Source: Apostichopus japonicus (lineage: Eukaryota > Echinodermata > Holothuroidea > Aspidochirotida > Stichopodidae). From it: a stretch of DNA of 64,000 nucleotides. Where the stretch lies: the NCBI RefSeq assembly GCF_037975245.1, contig NC_092564.1, forward strand, positions 21,617,984-21,681,983, given 5' to 3'. The notes beneath the pieces are model-generated. The model saw only the letters and a list, made by a program, of their open reading frames with translations. It was not told the DNA's origin and searched no databases. Below are positions 23,614-37,859 of this stretch, piece by piece. Both the position numbers and the translations under genes were made by a program. Numbering within the stretch: the stretch's first letter is position 1; every line of letters begins with the position of its first letter.

Positions 23614-26600
23614 ATTTGGGGTCACCGGGGTCAAATTATGAAAATCTCGTAAACACGATATCTCAGGTGGGTAATGTTGGACCAACTTCATATTTGGTTA
23701 GCCGGAATACCGCCTACCCTTTGTTTTCGATACAGGTCAAAGGTCATTTGGGGTCACCGGGGTCAAATTATAAAAATCTCGTAAACACGATATGTCAGGT
23801 GGGTAATGTCGGACCAACTTCATATTTGGTTAGCCGGAGTACCGCCTACCCTTTGTTTTCGATACAGGTCAAAGGTCATTTGGGGTCACCAGGGGTCACC
23901 AGGGGTCACCAGGGGTCAAATTTTAAAAATCTCGTAAACACGATATCTCAGGTGGGTAATGTCGGACCAAATTCATATTTGGTTTACCGGAGTACCGCAC
24001 ACCCTTTGTTTTCGATGCAGGTCAAAGGTCATTTGTTGTCACCGGGGTCAATTTATAAAAATCTCGTAAACACGATATGTCAGGTGGGTAATGTCGGACC
24101 AACTTCATATTTGGTTAGCCGGAGTACCGCCTACCCTTTGTTTTCGATACAGGTCAAAGGTCATTTGGGGTCACCAGGGGTCACCAGGGGTCACCAGGGG
24201 TCAAATTTAAAAAATCTCGTAAATACGATATGTCAGGTGGGTAATGTCGGACCAACTTCATATTTGGTTAGCCGGAGTACCGCCTACCCTTTGTTTTCGA
24301 TACAGGTCAAAGGTCATTTGGGGTCACCAGGGGTCACCAGGGGTCACCAGGGGTCAAATTTTAAAAATCTCGTAAGCACGATATCTCAGGTGGGTAATGT
24401 CGGACCAAATTCATATTTGGTTTTCCGGAGTACCGCTTACCCTTTGTTTTCGATGCAGGTCAAAGGTCATTTGGGGTCACCGGGGTCAAATTATGAAAAT
24501 CTCGTAAACACGATATCTCAGGTGGGTAATGTCGGACCAACTTCATATTTGGTTAGCCGGAGTACCGCCTACCCTTTGTTTTCGATACAGGTCAAAGGTC
24601 ATTTGGGGTCACCGGGGTCAAATTATAAAAATCTCGTAAACACGATATGTCAGGTGGGTAATGTCGGACCAACTTCATATTTGGTTAGCCGGAGTACCGC
24701 CTACCCTTTGTTTTCGATACAGGTCAAAGGTCATTTGGGGTCACCAGGGGTCACCAGGGGTCACCAGGGGTCAAATTTTAAAAATCTCGTAAACACGATA
24801 TCTCAGGTGGGTAATGTCGGACCAAATTCATATTTGGTTTAACGGAGTACCGCCTACCCTTTGTTTTCGATACAGGTCAAAGGTCATTTGTGGTCACCGG
24901 GGTCAAATTATACAAATCTCGTAAATACGATATGTCAGGTGGGTAATATCGGACCAACTTCATATTTGGTTAGCCGGAGTACCGCCTACCCTTTGTTTTC
25001 GATACAGGTCAAAGGTCATTTGGGGTCACCAGGGGTCACCAGGGGTCACCAGGGGTCAAATTTTAAAAATCTCGTAAACACGATATCTCAGGTGGGTAAT
25101 GTCGGACCAAATTCATATTTGGTTTAACGGAGTACCGCCTACCCTTTGTTTTCGATACAGGTCAAAAGTCATTTGTGGTCACCGGGGTCAAATTATAAAA
25201 ATCTCGTAAATACGATATGTCAGGTGGGTAATGTCGGACCAACTTCATATTTGGTTAGCCGGAGTACCGCCTACCCTTTGTTTTCGATACAGGTCAAAGG
25301 TCATTTGGGGTCACCAGGGGTCACCAGGGGTCACCAGGGGTCACCAGGGGTCAAATTTTAAAAATCTCGTAAACACGATATCTCAGGTGGGTTATGTCGG
25401 ACCAACTTCATATTTGGTTAGCCGGAGTACCGCCTACCCTTTGTTTTCGATACAGGTCAAAGGTCATTTGGGGTCAGCGGGGTCAAATTATAAAAATCTC
25501 GTAAACACGATATGTCAGGTGGGTAATGTCCGACCAACTTCATATTTGGTTAGCCGGATTACCGCCTACCCTTTGTTTTCGATACAGGTCAAAGGTCATT
25601 TGGGGTCACCAGGGGTCACCAGGGGTCACCAGGGGTCAAATTTTAAAAATCTCGTAAATACGATATGTCAGGTGGGTAATGTCGGACCAACTTCATATTT
25701 GGTTAGCCGGAGTACCGCCTACCCTTTGTTTTCGATACAGGTCAAAGGTCATTTGGGGTCACCAGGGGTCACCAGGGGTCACCAGGGGTCAAATTTTAAA
25801 AATCTCGTAAACACGATATCTCAGGTGGGTAATGTCGGACCAAATTCATATTTGGTTTTCCGGAGTACCGCTTACCCTTTGTTTTCGATGCAGGTCAAAG
25901 GTCATTTGGGGTCACCGGGGTCAAATTATGAAAATCTCGTAAACACGATATCTCAGGTGGGTAATGTCGGACCAACTTCATATTTGGTTAGCCGGAGTAA
26001 CGCCTACCCTTTGTTTTCGATACAGGTCAAAGGTCATTTGGGGTCACCGGGGTCAAATTATAAAAATCTCGTAAACACGATATGTCAGGTGGGTAATGTC
26101 GGACCAACTTCATATTTGGTTAGCCGGAGTACCGCCTACCCTTTGTTTTCGATACAGGTCAAAGGTCATTTGGGGTCACCAGGGGTCACCAGGGGTCACC
26201 AGGGGTCAAATTTTAAAAATCTCGTAAACACGATATCTCAGGTGGGTAATGTCGGACCAAATTCATATTTGGTTTAACGGAGTACCGCCTACCCTTTGTT
26301 TTCGATACAGGTCAAAGGTCATTTGTGGTCACCGGGGTCAAATTATACAAATCTCGTAAACACGATATGTCAGGTGGGTAATATCGGACCAACTTCATAT
26401 TTGGTTAGCCGGAGTACCGCCTACCCTTTGTTTTCGATACAGGTCAAAGGTCATTTGGGGTCACCAGGGGTCACCAGGGGTCACCAGGGGTCAAATTTTA
26501 AAAATCTCGTAAACACGATATCTCAGGTGGGTAATGTCGGACCAAATTCATATTTGGTTTAACGGAGTACCGCCTACCCTTTGTTTTCGATACAGGTCAA

Positions 26601-27496
26601 AAGTCATTTGTGGTCACCGGGGTCAAATTATAAAAATCTCGTAAATACGATATGTCAGGTGGGTAATGTCGGACCAACTTCATATTTGGTTAGCCGGAGT
26701 ACCGCCTACCCTTTGTTTTCGATACAGGTCAAAGGTCATTTGGGGTCACCAGGGGTCACCAGGGGTCACCAGGGGTCACCAGGGGTCAAATTTTAAAAAT
26801 CTCGTAAACACGATATCTCAGGTGGGTAATGTCGGACCAAATTCATATTTGGTTTTCCGGAGTACCGCTTACCCTTTGTTTTCGATGCAGGTCAAAGGTC
26901 ATTTGGGGTCACCGGGGTCAAATTATGAAAATCTCGTAAACACGATATCTCAGGTGGGTAATGTCGGACCAACTTCATATTTGGTTAGCCGGAGTACCGC
27001 CTACCCTTTGTTTTCGATACAGGTCAAAGGTCATTTGGGGTCACCGGGGTCAAATTATAAAAATCTCGTAAACACGATATCTCAGGTGGGTAATGTCGGA
27101 CCAAATTCATATTTGGTTAGCCGGAGTACCGCCTACCCTTTGTTTTCGATACAGGTCAAAGGTCATTTGGGGTCACCGGGGTCAAATTATAAAAATCTCG
27201 TAAACACGATATGTCAGGTGGGTAATGTCGGACCAACTTCATATTTGGTTAGCCGGAGTACCGCCTACCCTTTGTTTTCGATACAGGTCAAAGGTCATTT
27301 GGGGTCACCAGGGGTCACCAGGGGTCACCAGGGGTCACCAGGGGTCAAATTATAAAAATCTCGTAAACACGATATCTCAGGTGGGTAATGTCGGACCAAA
27401 TTCATATTTGGTTTGCCGGAGTACCGCCTACCCTTTGTTTTCGATACAGGTCAAAGGTCATTTGTGGTCACCGGGGTCAAATTTTAAAAATCTCGT

Positions 27497-28998
27497 AAAT
27501 AAATGTCAGGTGGGTAATGTCGGACCAACTTCATATTTGGTTAGCCGGAGTACCGCCTACCCTTTGTTTTCGATACAGGTCAAAGGTCATTTGGGGTCAC
27601 CAGGGGTCACCAGGGGTCACCAGGGGTCAAATTTTAAAAATCTCGTAAACACGATATCTCAGGTGGGTAATTTCGGACCAAATTCATATTTGGTTTTCCG
27701 GATTCCGCTTACCCTTTGTTTTCGATGCAGGTCAAAGGTCATTTGGGGTCACCGGGATCTAATTGTAAAAATCTCGTAAACACGATATCTCAGGTGGGTA
27801 ATGTCGGACCAACTTCATATTTGGTTAGCCGGAGTACCGCCTACCCTTTGTTTTCGATACAGGTCAAAGGTCATTTGGGGTCACCAGGGTCAAATTATAA
27901 AAATCTCGTAAACACTATATGTCAGGTGGGTTATGTCGGACCAACTTCATATTTGCTTAGCCGGAGTACCGCCAACCCTTTGTTTTCGATACAGGTCAAA
28001 GGTCATTTGGGGTCACCAGGGGTCACCAGGGGTCACCAAGGGTCAAATTGTAAAAATCTCGTAAACACGATATTTCAGGTGGGTAATGTCGGACCAACTT
28101 CATATTTGGTTTTCGATGCAGGTCAAAGGTCATTTGGGGTCACCGGGGTCAAATTATAAAAATCTCGTAAACACGATATGTCAGGTGGGTAATGTCGGAC
28201 CAACTTCATATTTGGTTAGCCGGAGTACCGCCAACCCTTTGTTTTCGATACAGGTCAAAGGTCATTTGGGGTCACCAGGGGTCACCAGGGGTCACCAGGG
28301 GTCACCAGGGGTCACCAGGGGTCACCAGGGGTCAAATTTTAAAAATCTCGTAAACACGATATCTCAGGTGGGTAATGTCGGACCAAATTCATATTTGGTT
28401 TACCGGAGTACCGCTTACCCTTTGTTTTCGATGCAGGTCAAAGGTCATTTGGGGTCACCAGGGGTCACCAGGGGTCAAATTGTAAAAATCTCGTAAACAC
28501 GATATCTCAGGTGGGTAATGTCGGACCACCTTCATATTTGGTTTGCCGGAGTACCGCCTACCCTTTGTTTTCGACGCAAGTCAAAGGTCATTTGGGGTCA
28601 TCAGGGGTCACCAGGGGTCAAATTGTAAAAATCTCGTAAACACGATATCTCAGGTGGGTAATGTCGGACCAAATTCATATTTGGTTTACCGGAGTACCGC
28701 TTACCCTTTGTTTTCGATGCAGGTCAAAGGTCATTTGGGGTCACCAGGGGTCAAATTGTAAAAATCTCGTAAACACGATATCTCAGGTGGGTAATGTCGG
28801 ACCAACTTCATATTTGGTTTGCCGGAGTACCGCTTACCCTTTGTTTTCGATGCAGGTCAAAGGTCATTTGGGGTCACCAGGGGTCAAATTGTAAAAATCT
28901 CGTAAACACGATATCTCAGGTGGGTAATGTCGGACCAACTTCATATTTGGTTAGCCGGAGTACCGCTTACCCTTTGTTTTCGATGCAGGTCAAACGTC
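27497..28998 (+). repeat. Module M copy 4
   Basis: Marker span 1502 bp, offset 5385 bp from copy 3 throughout. It shares the cggattccgc and gttggacc variants of copies 3 and 5. It lies inside the first unit of the 3095-bp tandem duplication. Confidence 0.85.
28086..28191 (+). repeat. 106-bp truncated monomer, copy 4
   Basis: Same 26-bp deletion; accggggtcaaa subtype; within module M copy 4. Confidence 0.9.
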
Positions 28999-30591
28999 AT
29001 TTGGGGTCACCGGGGTCAAATTATGAAAATCTCGTAAACACGATATCTCAGGTGGGTAATGTTGGACCAACTTCATATTTGGTTAGCCGGAATACCGCCT
29101 ACCCTTTGTTTTCGATACAGGTCAAAGGTCATTTGGGGTCACCGGGGTCAAATTATAAAAATCTCGTAAACACGATATGTCAGGTGGGTAATGTCGGACC
29201 AACTTCATATTTGGTTAGCCGGAGTACCGCCTACCCTTTGTTTTCGATACAGGTCAAAGGTCATTTGGGGTCACCAGGGGTCACCAGGGGTCACCAGGGG
29301 TCAAATTTTAAAAATCTCGTAAACACGATATCTCAGGTGGGTAATGTCGGACCAAATTCATATTTGGTTTAACGGAGTACCGCCTACCCTTTGTTTTCGA
29401 TACAGGTCAAAGGTCATTTGTGGTCACCGGGGTCAAATTATACAAATCTCGTAAATACGATATGTCAGGTGGGTAATATCGGACCAACTTCATATTTGGT
29501 TAGCCGGAGTACCGCCTACCCTTTGTTTTCGATACAGGTCAAAGGTCATTTGGGGTCACCAGGGGTCACCAGGGGTCACCAGGGGTCAAATTTTAAAAAT
29601 CTCGTAAACACGATATCTCAGGTGGGTAATGTCGGACCAAATTCATATTTGGTTTAACGGAGTACCGCCTACCCTTTGTTTTCGATACAGGTCAAAAGTC
29701 ATTTGTGGTCACCGGGGTCAAATTATAAAAATCTCGTAAATACGATATGTCAGGTGGGTAATGTCGGACCAACTTCATATTTGGTTAGCCGGAGTACCGC
29801 CTACCCTTTGTTTTCGATACAGGTCAAAGGTCATTTGGGGTCACCAGGGGTCACCAGGGGTCACCAGGGGTCACCAGGGGTCAAATTTTAAAAATCTCGT
29901 AAACACGATATCTCAGGTGGGTAATGTCGGACCAAATTCATATTTGGTTTTCCGGAGTACCGCTTACCCTTTGTTTTCGATGCAGGTCAAAGGTCATTTG
30001 GGGTCACCGGGGTCAAATTATGAAAATCTCGTAAACACGATATCTCAGGTGGGTAATGTCGGACCAACTTCATATTTGGTTAGCCGGAGTACCGCCTACC
30101 CTTTGTTTTCGATACAGGTCAAAGGTCATTTGGGGTCACCGGGGTCAAATTATAAAAATCTCGTAAACACGATATCTCAGGTGGGTAATGTCGGACCAAA
30201 TTCATATTTGGTTAGCCGGAGTACCGCCTACCCTTTGTTTTCGATACAGGTCAAAGGTCATTTGGGGTCACCGGGGTCAAATTATAAAAATCTCGTAAAC
30301 ACGATATGTCAGGTGGGTAATGTCGGACCAACTTCATATTTGGTTAGCCGGAGTACCGCCTACCCTTTGTTTTCGATACAGGTCAAAGGTCATTTGGGGT
30401 CACCAGGGGTCACCAGGGGTCACCAGGGGTCACCAGGGGTCAAATTATAAAAATCTCGTAAACACGATATCTCAGGTGGGTAATGTCGGACCAAATTCAT
30501 ATTTGGTTTGCCGGAGTACCGCCTACCCTTTGTTTTCGATACAGGTCAAAGGTCATTTGTGGTCACCGGGGTCAAATTTTAAAAATCTCGT

Positions 30592-32093
30592 AAATAAATG
30601 TCAGGTGGGTAATGTCGGACCAACTTCATATTTGGTTAGCCGGAGTACCGCCTACCCTTTGTTTTCGATACAGGTCAAAGGTCATTTGGGGTCACCAGGG
30701 GTCACCAGGGGTCACCAGGGGTCAAATTTTAAAAATCTCGTAAACACGATATCTCAGGTGGGTAATTTCGGACCAAATTCATATTTGGTTTTCCGGATTC
30801 CGCTTACCCTTTGTTTTCGATGCAGGTCAAAGGTCATTTGGGGTCACCGGGATCTAATTGTAAAAATCTCGTAAACACGATATCTCAGGTGGGTAATGTC
30901 GGACCAACTTCATATTTGGTTAGCCGGAGTACCGCCTACCCTTTGTTTTCGATACAGGTCAAAGGTCATTTGGGGTCACCAGGGTCAAATTATAAAAATC
31001 TCGTAAACACTATATGTCAGGTGGGTAATGTCGGACCAACTTCATATTTGCTTAGCCGGAGTACCGCCAACCCTTTGTTTTCGATACAGGTCAAAGGTCA
31101 TTTGGGGTCACCAGGGGTCACCAGGGGTCACCAAGGGTCAAATTGTAAAAATCTCGTAAACACGATATTTCAGGTGGGTAATGTCGGACCAACTTCATAT
31201 TTGGTTTTCGATGCAGGTCAAAGGTCATTTGGGGTCACCGGGGTCAAATTATAAAAATCTCGTAAACACGATATGTCAGGTGGGTAATGTCGGACCAACT
31301 TCATATTTGGTTAGCCGGAGTACCGCCAACCCTTTGTTTTCGATACAGGTCAAAGGTCATTTGGGGTCACCAGGGGTCACCAGGGGTCACCAGGGGTCAC
31401 CAGGGGTCACCAGGGGTCACCAGGGGTCAAATTTTAAAAATCTCGTAAACACGATATCTCAGGTGGGTAATGTCGGACCAAATTCATATTTGGTTTACCG
31501 GAGTACCGCTTACCCTTTGTTTTCGATGCAGGTCAAAGGTCATTTGGGGTCACCAGGGGTCACCAGGGGTCAAATTGTAAAAATCTCGTAAACACGATAT
31601 CTCAGGTGGGTAATGTCGGACCACCTTCATATTTGGTTTGCCGGAGTACCGCCTACCCTTTGTTTTCGACGCAAGTCAAAGGTCATTTGGGGTCATCAGG
31701 GGTCACCAGGGGTCAAATTGTAAAAATCTCGTAAACACGATATCTCAGGTGGGTAATGTCGGACCAAATTCATATTTGGTTTACCGGAGTACCGCTTACC
31801 CTTTGTTTTCGATGCAGGTCAAAGGTCATTTGGGGTCACCAGGGGTCAAATTGTAAAAATCTCGTAAACACGATATCTCAGGTGGGTAATGTCGGACCAA
31901 CTTCATATTTGGTTTGCCGGAGTACCGCTTACCCTTTGTTTTCGATGCAGGTCAAAGGTCATTTGGGGTCACCAGGGGTCAAATTGTAAAAATCTCGTAA
32001 ACACGATATCTCAGGTGGGTAATGTCGGACCAACTTCATATTTGGTTAGCCGGAGTACCGCTTACCCTTTGTTTTCGATGCAGGTCAAACGTC
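30592..32093 (+). repeat. Module M copy 5
   Basis: Marker span 1502 bp, offset exactly 3095 bp from copy 4. It differs from copy 4 at very few positions; one I saw is ggtaatg here against ggttatg near 27931. It lies inside the second unit of the 3095-bp duplication. Confidence 0.85.
31181..31286 (+). repeat. 106-bp truncated monomer, copy 5
   Basis: Same 26-bp deletion; accggggtcaaa subtype; within module M copy 5, exactly 3095 bp from copy 4. Confidence 0.9.
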
Positions 32094-34839
32094 ATTTGGG
32101 GTCACCGGGGTCAAATTATGAAAATCTCGTAAACACGATATCTCAGGTGGGTAATGTTGGACCAACTTCATATTTGGTTAGCCGGAATACCGCCTACCCT
32201 TTGTTTTCGATACAGGTCAAAGGTCATTTGGGGTCACCGGGGTCAAATTATAAAAATCTCGTAAACACGATATGTCAGGTGGGTAATGTCGGACCAACTT
32301 CATATTTGGTTAGCCGGAGTACCGCCTACCCTTTGTTTTCGATACAGGTCAAAGGTCATTTGGGGTCACCAGGGGTCACCAGGGGTCACCAGGGGTCAAA
32401 TTTTAAAAATCTCGTAAACACGATATCTCAGGTGGGTAATGTCGGACCAAATTCATATTTGGTTTACCGGAGTACCGCACACCCTTTGTTTTCGATGCAG
32501 GTCAAAGGTCATTTGTTGTCACCGGGGTCAATTTATAAAAATCTCGTAAACACGATATGTCAGGTGGGTAATGTCGGACCAACTTCATATTTGGTTAGCC
32601 GGAGTACCGCCTACCCTTTGTTTTCGATACAGGTCAAAGGTCATTTGGGGTCACCAGGGGTCACCAGGGGTCACCAGGGGTCAAATTGTAAAAATCTCGT
32701 AAACACGATATCTCAGGTGGGTAATGTCGGACCAAATTCATATTTGGTTTGCCGGAGTACCGCCTACCCTTTGTTTTCGATACAGGTCAAAGGTCATTTG
32801 GGGTCACCGGGGTCAAATTATAAAAATCTCGTAAATACGATATGTCAGGTGGGTAATGTCGGACCAACTTCATATTTGGTTAGCCGGAGTACCGCCTACC
32901 CTTTGTTTTCGATACAGGTCAAAGGTCATTTGGGGTCACCAGGGGTCACCAGGGGTCACCAGGGGTCAAATTTTAAAAATCTCGTAAACACGATATCTCA
33001 GGTGGGTAATGTCGGACCAAATTCATATTTGGTTTTCCGGAGTACCGCTTACCCTTTGTTTTCGATGCAGGTCAAAGGTCATTTGGGGTCACCGGGGTCA
33101 AATTATGAAAATCTCGTAAACACGATATCTCAGGTGGGTAATGTCGGACCAACTTCATATTTGGTTAGCCGGAGTACCGCCTACCCTTTGTTTTCGATAC
33201 AGGTCAAAGGTCATTTGAGGTCAGCGGGGTCAAATTATAAAAATCTCGTAAACACGATATGTCAGGTGGGTAATGTCCGACCAACTTCATATTTGGTTAG
33301 CCTGATTACCGCCTACCCTTTGTTTTCGATACAGGTCAAAGGTCATTTGGGGTCACCAGGGGTCACCAGGGGTCACCAGGGGTCAAATTTTAAAAATCTC
33401 GTAAATACGATATGTCAGGTGGGTAATGTCGGACCAACTTCATATTTGGTTAGCCGGAGTACCGCCTACCCTTTGTTTTCGATACAGGTCAAAGGTCATT
33501 TGGGGTCACCAGGGGTCACCAGGGGTCACCAGGGGTCAAATTTTAAAAATCTCGTAAACACGATATCTCAGGTGGGTAATGTCGGACCAAATTCATATTT
33601 GGTTTTCCGGAGTACCGCTTACCCTTTGTTTTCGATGCAGGTCAAAGGTCATTTGGGGTCACCGGGGTCAAATTATGAAAATCTCGTAAACACGATATCT
33701 CAGGTGGGTAATGTCGGACCAACTTCATATTTGGTTAGCCGGAGTACCGCCTACCCTTTGTTTTCGATACAGGTCAAAGGTCATTTGGGGTCACCGGGGT
33801 CAAATTATAAAAATCTCGTAAACACGATATGTCAGGTGGGTAATGTCGGACCAACTTCATATTTGGTTAGCCGGAGTACCGCCTACCCTTTGTTTTCGAT
33901 ACAGGTCAAAGGTCATTTGGGGTCACCAGGGGTCACCAGGGGTCACCAGGGGTCAAATTTTAAAAATCTCGTAAACACGATATCTCAGGTGGGTAATGTC
34001 GGACCAAATTCATATTTGGTTTAACGGAGTACCGCCTACCCTTTGTTTTCGATACAGGTCAAAGGTCATTTGTGGTCACCGGGGTCAAATTATACAAATC
34101 TCGTAAATACGATATGTCAGGTGGGTAATATCGGACCAACTTCATATTTGGTTAGCCGGAGTACCGCCTACCCTTTGTTTTCGATACAGGTCAAAGGTCA
34201 TTTGGGGTCACCAGGGGTCACCAGGGGTCACCAGGGGTCAAATTTTAAAAATCTCGTAAACACGATATCTCAGGTGGGTAATGTCGGACCAAATTCATAT
34301 TTGGTTTAACGGAGTACTGCCTACCCTTTGTTTTCGATACAGGTCAAAGGTCATTTGTGGTCACCGGGGTCAAATTATAAAAATCTCGTAAATACGATAT
34401 GTCAGGTGGGTAATGTCGGACCAACTTCATATTTGGTTAGCCGGAGTACCGCCTACCCTTTGTTTTCGATACAGGTCAAAGGTCATTTGGGGTCACCAGG
34501 GGTCACCAGGGGTCACCAGGGGTCACCAGGGGTCAAATTTTAAAAATCTCGTAAACACGATATCTCAGGTGGGTAATGTCGGACCAAATTCATATTTGGT
34601 TTTCCGGAGTACCGCTTACCCTTTGTTTTCGATGCAGGTCAAAGGTCATTTGGGGTCACCGGGGTCAAATTATGAAAATCTCGTAAACACGATATCTCAG
34701 GTGGGTAATGTCGGACCAACTTCATATTTGGTTAGCCGGAGTACCGCTTACCCTTTGTTTTCGATACAGGTCAAAGGTCATTTGGGGTCACCGGGGTCAA
34801 ATTATAAAAATCTCGTAAACACGATATGTCAGGTGGGTA

Positions 34840-35440
34840 ATGTCCGACCAACTTCATATTTGGTTAGCCGGAGTACCGCCTACCCTTTGTTTTCGATACA
34901 GGTCAAAGGTCATTTGGGGTCACCAGGGGTCAAATTGTAAAAATCTCGTAAACACGATATCTCAGGTGGGTAATGTCGGACCAACTTCATATTTGGTTAG
35001 CCGGAGTACCGCTTACCCTTTGTTTTCGATGCAGGTCAAACGTCATTTGGGGTCACCGGGGTCAAATTTTGAAAATCTCGTAAACACGATATCTCAGGTG
35101 GGTAATGTCGGACCAACTTCATATTTGGTTAGCCGGAATACCGCCTACCCTTTGTTTTCGATACAGGTCAAAGGTCATTTGGGGTCACCGGGGTCAAATT
35201 ATAAAAATCTCGTAAACACGATATGTCAGGTGGGTAATGTCGGACCAACTTCATATTTGGTTAGCCGGAGTACCGCCTACCCTTTGTTTTCGATACAGGT
35301 CAAAGGTCATTTGGGGTCACCAGGGGTCACCAGGGGTCACCAGGGGTCAAATTTTAAAAATCTCGTAAACACGATATCTCAGGTGGGTAATGTCGGACCA
35401 AATTCATATTTGGTTTACCGGAGTACCGCACACCCTTTGT
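34840..35440 (+). repeat. Detached fragment of module M (aaacgtc end only)
   Basis: The aaacgtc marker is at 35038-35044, followed by the ggaataccgcc monomer and then the gcacaccc monomer at 35427, as in full modules. The left part of the module (shortened monomer, 106-bp monomer) is absent, and a gtccgaccaac monomer typical of other contexts precedes it. This looks like the product of an unequal exchange that joined two different array positions. Confidence 0.7.
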
Positions 35441-37859
35441 TTTCGATGCAGGTCAAAGGTCATTTGTTGTCACCGGGGTCAATTTATAAAAATCTCGTAA
35501 ACACGATATGTCAGGTGGGTAATGTCGGACCAACTTCATATTTGGTTAGCCGGAGTACCGCCTACCCTTTGTTTTCGATACAGGTCAAAGGTCATTTGGG
35601 GTCACCAGGGGTCACCAGGGGTAACCAGGGGTCAAATTGTAAAAATTTCGTAAACACGATATCTCAGGTGGGTAATGTCGGACCAAATTCATATTTGGTT
35701 TGCCGGAGTACCGCCTACCCTTTGTTTTCGATACAGGTCAAAGGTCATTTGGGGTCACCGGGGTCAAATTATAAAAATCTCGTAAATACGATATGTCAGG
35801 TGGGTAATGTCGGACCAACTTCATATTTGGTTAGCCGGAGTACCGCCTACCCTTTGTTTTCGATACAGGTCAAAGGTCATTTGGGGTCACCAGGGGTCAC
35901 CAGGGGTCACCAGGGGTCACCAGGGGTCAAATTTTAAAAATCTCGTAAACACGATATCTCAGGTGGGTAATGTCGGACCAAATTCATATTTGGTTTTCCG
36001 GAGTACCGCTTACCCTTTGTTTTCGATGCAGGTCAAAGGTCATTTGGGGTCACCGGGGTCAAATTATGAAAATCTCGTAAACACGATATCTCAGGTGGGT
36101 TATGTCGGACCAACTTCATATTTGGTTAGCCGGAGTACCGCCTACCCTTTGTTTTCGATACAGGTCAAAGGTCATTTGGGGTCAGCGGGGTCAAATTATA
36201 AAAATCTCGTAAACACGATATGTCAGGTGGGTAATGTCCGACCAACTTCATATTTGGTTAGCCGGATTACCGCCTACCCTTTGTTTTCGATACAGGTCAA
36301 AGGTCATTTGGGGTCACCAGGGGTCACCAGGGGTCACCAGGGGTCAAATTTTAAAAATCTCGTAAATACGATATGTCAGGTGGGTAATGTCGGACCAACT
36401 TCATATTTGGTTAGCCGGAGTACCGCCTACCCTTTGTTTTCGATACAGGTCAAAGGTCATTTGGGTCACCAGGGGTCACCAGGGGTCACCAGGGGTCAAA
36501 TTTTAAAAATCTCGTAAACACGATATCTCAGGTGGGTAATGTCGGACCAAATTCATATTTGGTTTTCCGGAGTACCGCTTACCCTTTGTTTTCGATGCAG
36601 GTCAAAGGTCATTTGGGGTCACCGGGGTCAAATTATGAAAATCTCGTAAACACGATATCTCAGGTGGGTAATGTCGGACCAACTTCATATTTGGTTAGCC
36701 GGAGTACCGCCTACCCTTTGTTTTCGATACAGGTCAAAGGTCATTTGGGGTCACCAGGGGTCACCAGGGGTCACCAGGGGTCAAATTTTAAAAATCTCGT
36801 AAACACGATATCTCAGGTGGGTAATGTCGGACCAAATTCATATTTGGTTTAACGGAGTACCGCCTACCCTTTGTTTTCGATACAGGTCAAAGGTCATTTG
36901 TGGTCACCGGGGTCAAATTATACAAATCTCGTAAATACGATATGTCAGGTGGGTAATATCGGACCAACTTCATATTTGGTTAGCCGGAGTACCGCCTACC
37001 CTTTGTTTTCGATACAGGTCAAAGGTCATTTGGGGTCACCAGGGGTCACCAGGGGTCACCAGGGGTCAAATTTTAAAAATCTCGTAAACACGATATCTCA
37101 GGTGGGTAATGTCGGACCAAATTCATATTTGGTTTAACGGAGTACCGCCTACCCTTTGTTTTCGATACAGGTCAAAGGTCATTTGTGGTCACCGGGGTCA
37201 AATTATAAAAATCTCGTAAATACGATATGTCAGGTGGGTAATGTCGGACCAACTTCATATTTGGTTAGCCGGAGTACCGCCTACCCTTTGTTTTCGATAC
37301 AGGTCAAAGGTCATTTGGGGTCACCAGGGGTCACCAGGGGTCACCAGGGGTCACCAGGGGTCACCAGGGGTCAAATTTTAAAAATCTCGTAAACACGATA
37401 TCTCAGGTGGGTAATGTCGGACCAAATTCATATTTGGTTTTCCGGAGTACCGCTTACCCTTTGTTTTCGATGCAGGTCAAAGGTCATTTGGGGTCACCGG
37501 GGTCAAATTATGAAAATCTCGTAAACACGATATCTCAGGTGGGTAATGTCGGACCAACTTCATATTTGGTTAGCCGGAGTACCGCCTACCCTTTGTTTTC
37601 GATACAGGTCAAAGGTCATTTGGGGTCACCGGGGTCAAATTATAAAAATCTCGTAAACACGATATGTCAGGTGGGTAATGTCGGACCAACTTCATATTTG
37701 GTTAGCCGGAGTACCGCCTACCCTTTGTTTTCGATACAGGTCAAAGGTCATTTGGGGTCACCAGGGGTCACCAGGGGTCACCAGGGGTCAAATTTTAAAA
37801 ATCTCGTAAACACGATATCTCAGGTGGGTAATGTCGGACCAAATTCATATTTGGTTTAA

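Larger units (their letters stand above)
26275..32464 (+). repeat. Tandem duplication, two units of 3095 bp
   Basis: 26,275-29,369 and 29,370-32,464 align at a constant 3095-bp offset with no length change, and the match extends upstream to about 26,000. Each unit contains one complete M module and one 106-bp monomer. Only isolated substitutions were seen, such as aaacacg near 26,361 against aaatacg near 29,455 and ggttatg near 27,931 against ggtaatg. This is the cleanest recent duplication in the window. Confidence 0.9.
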
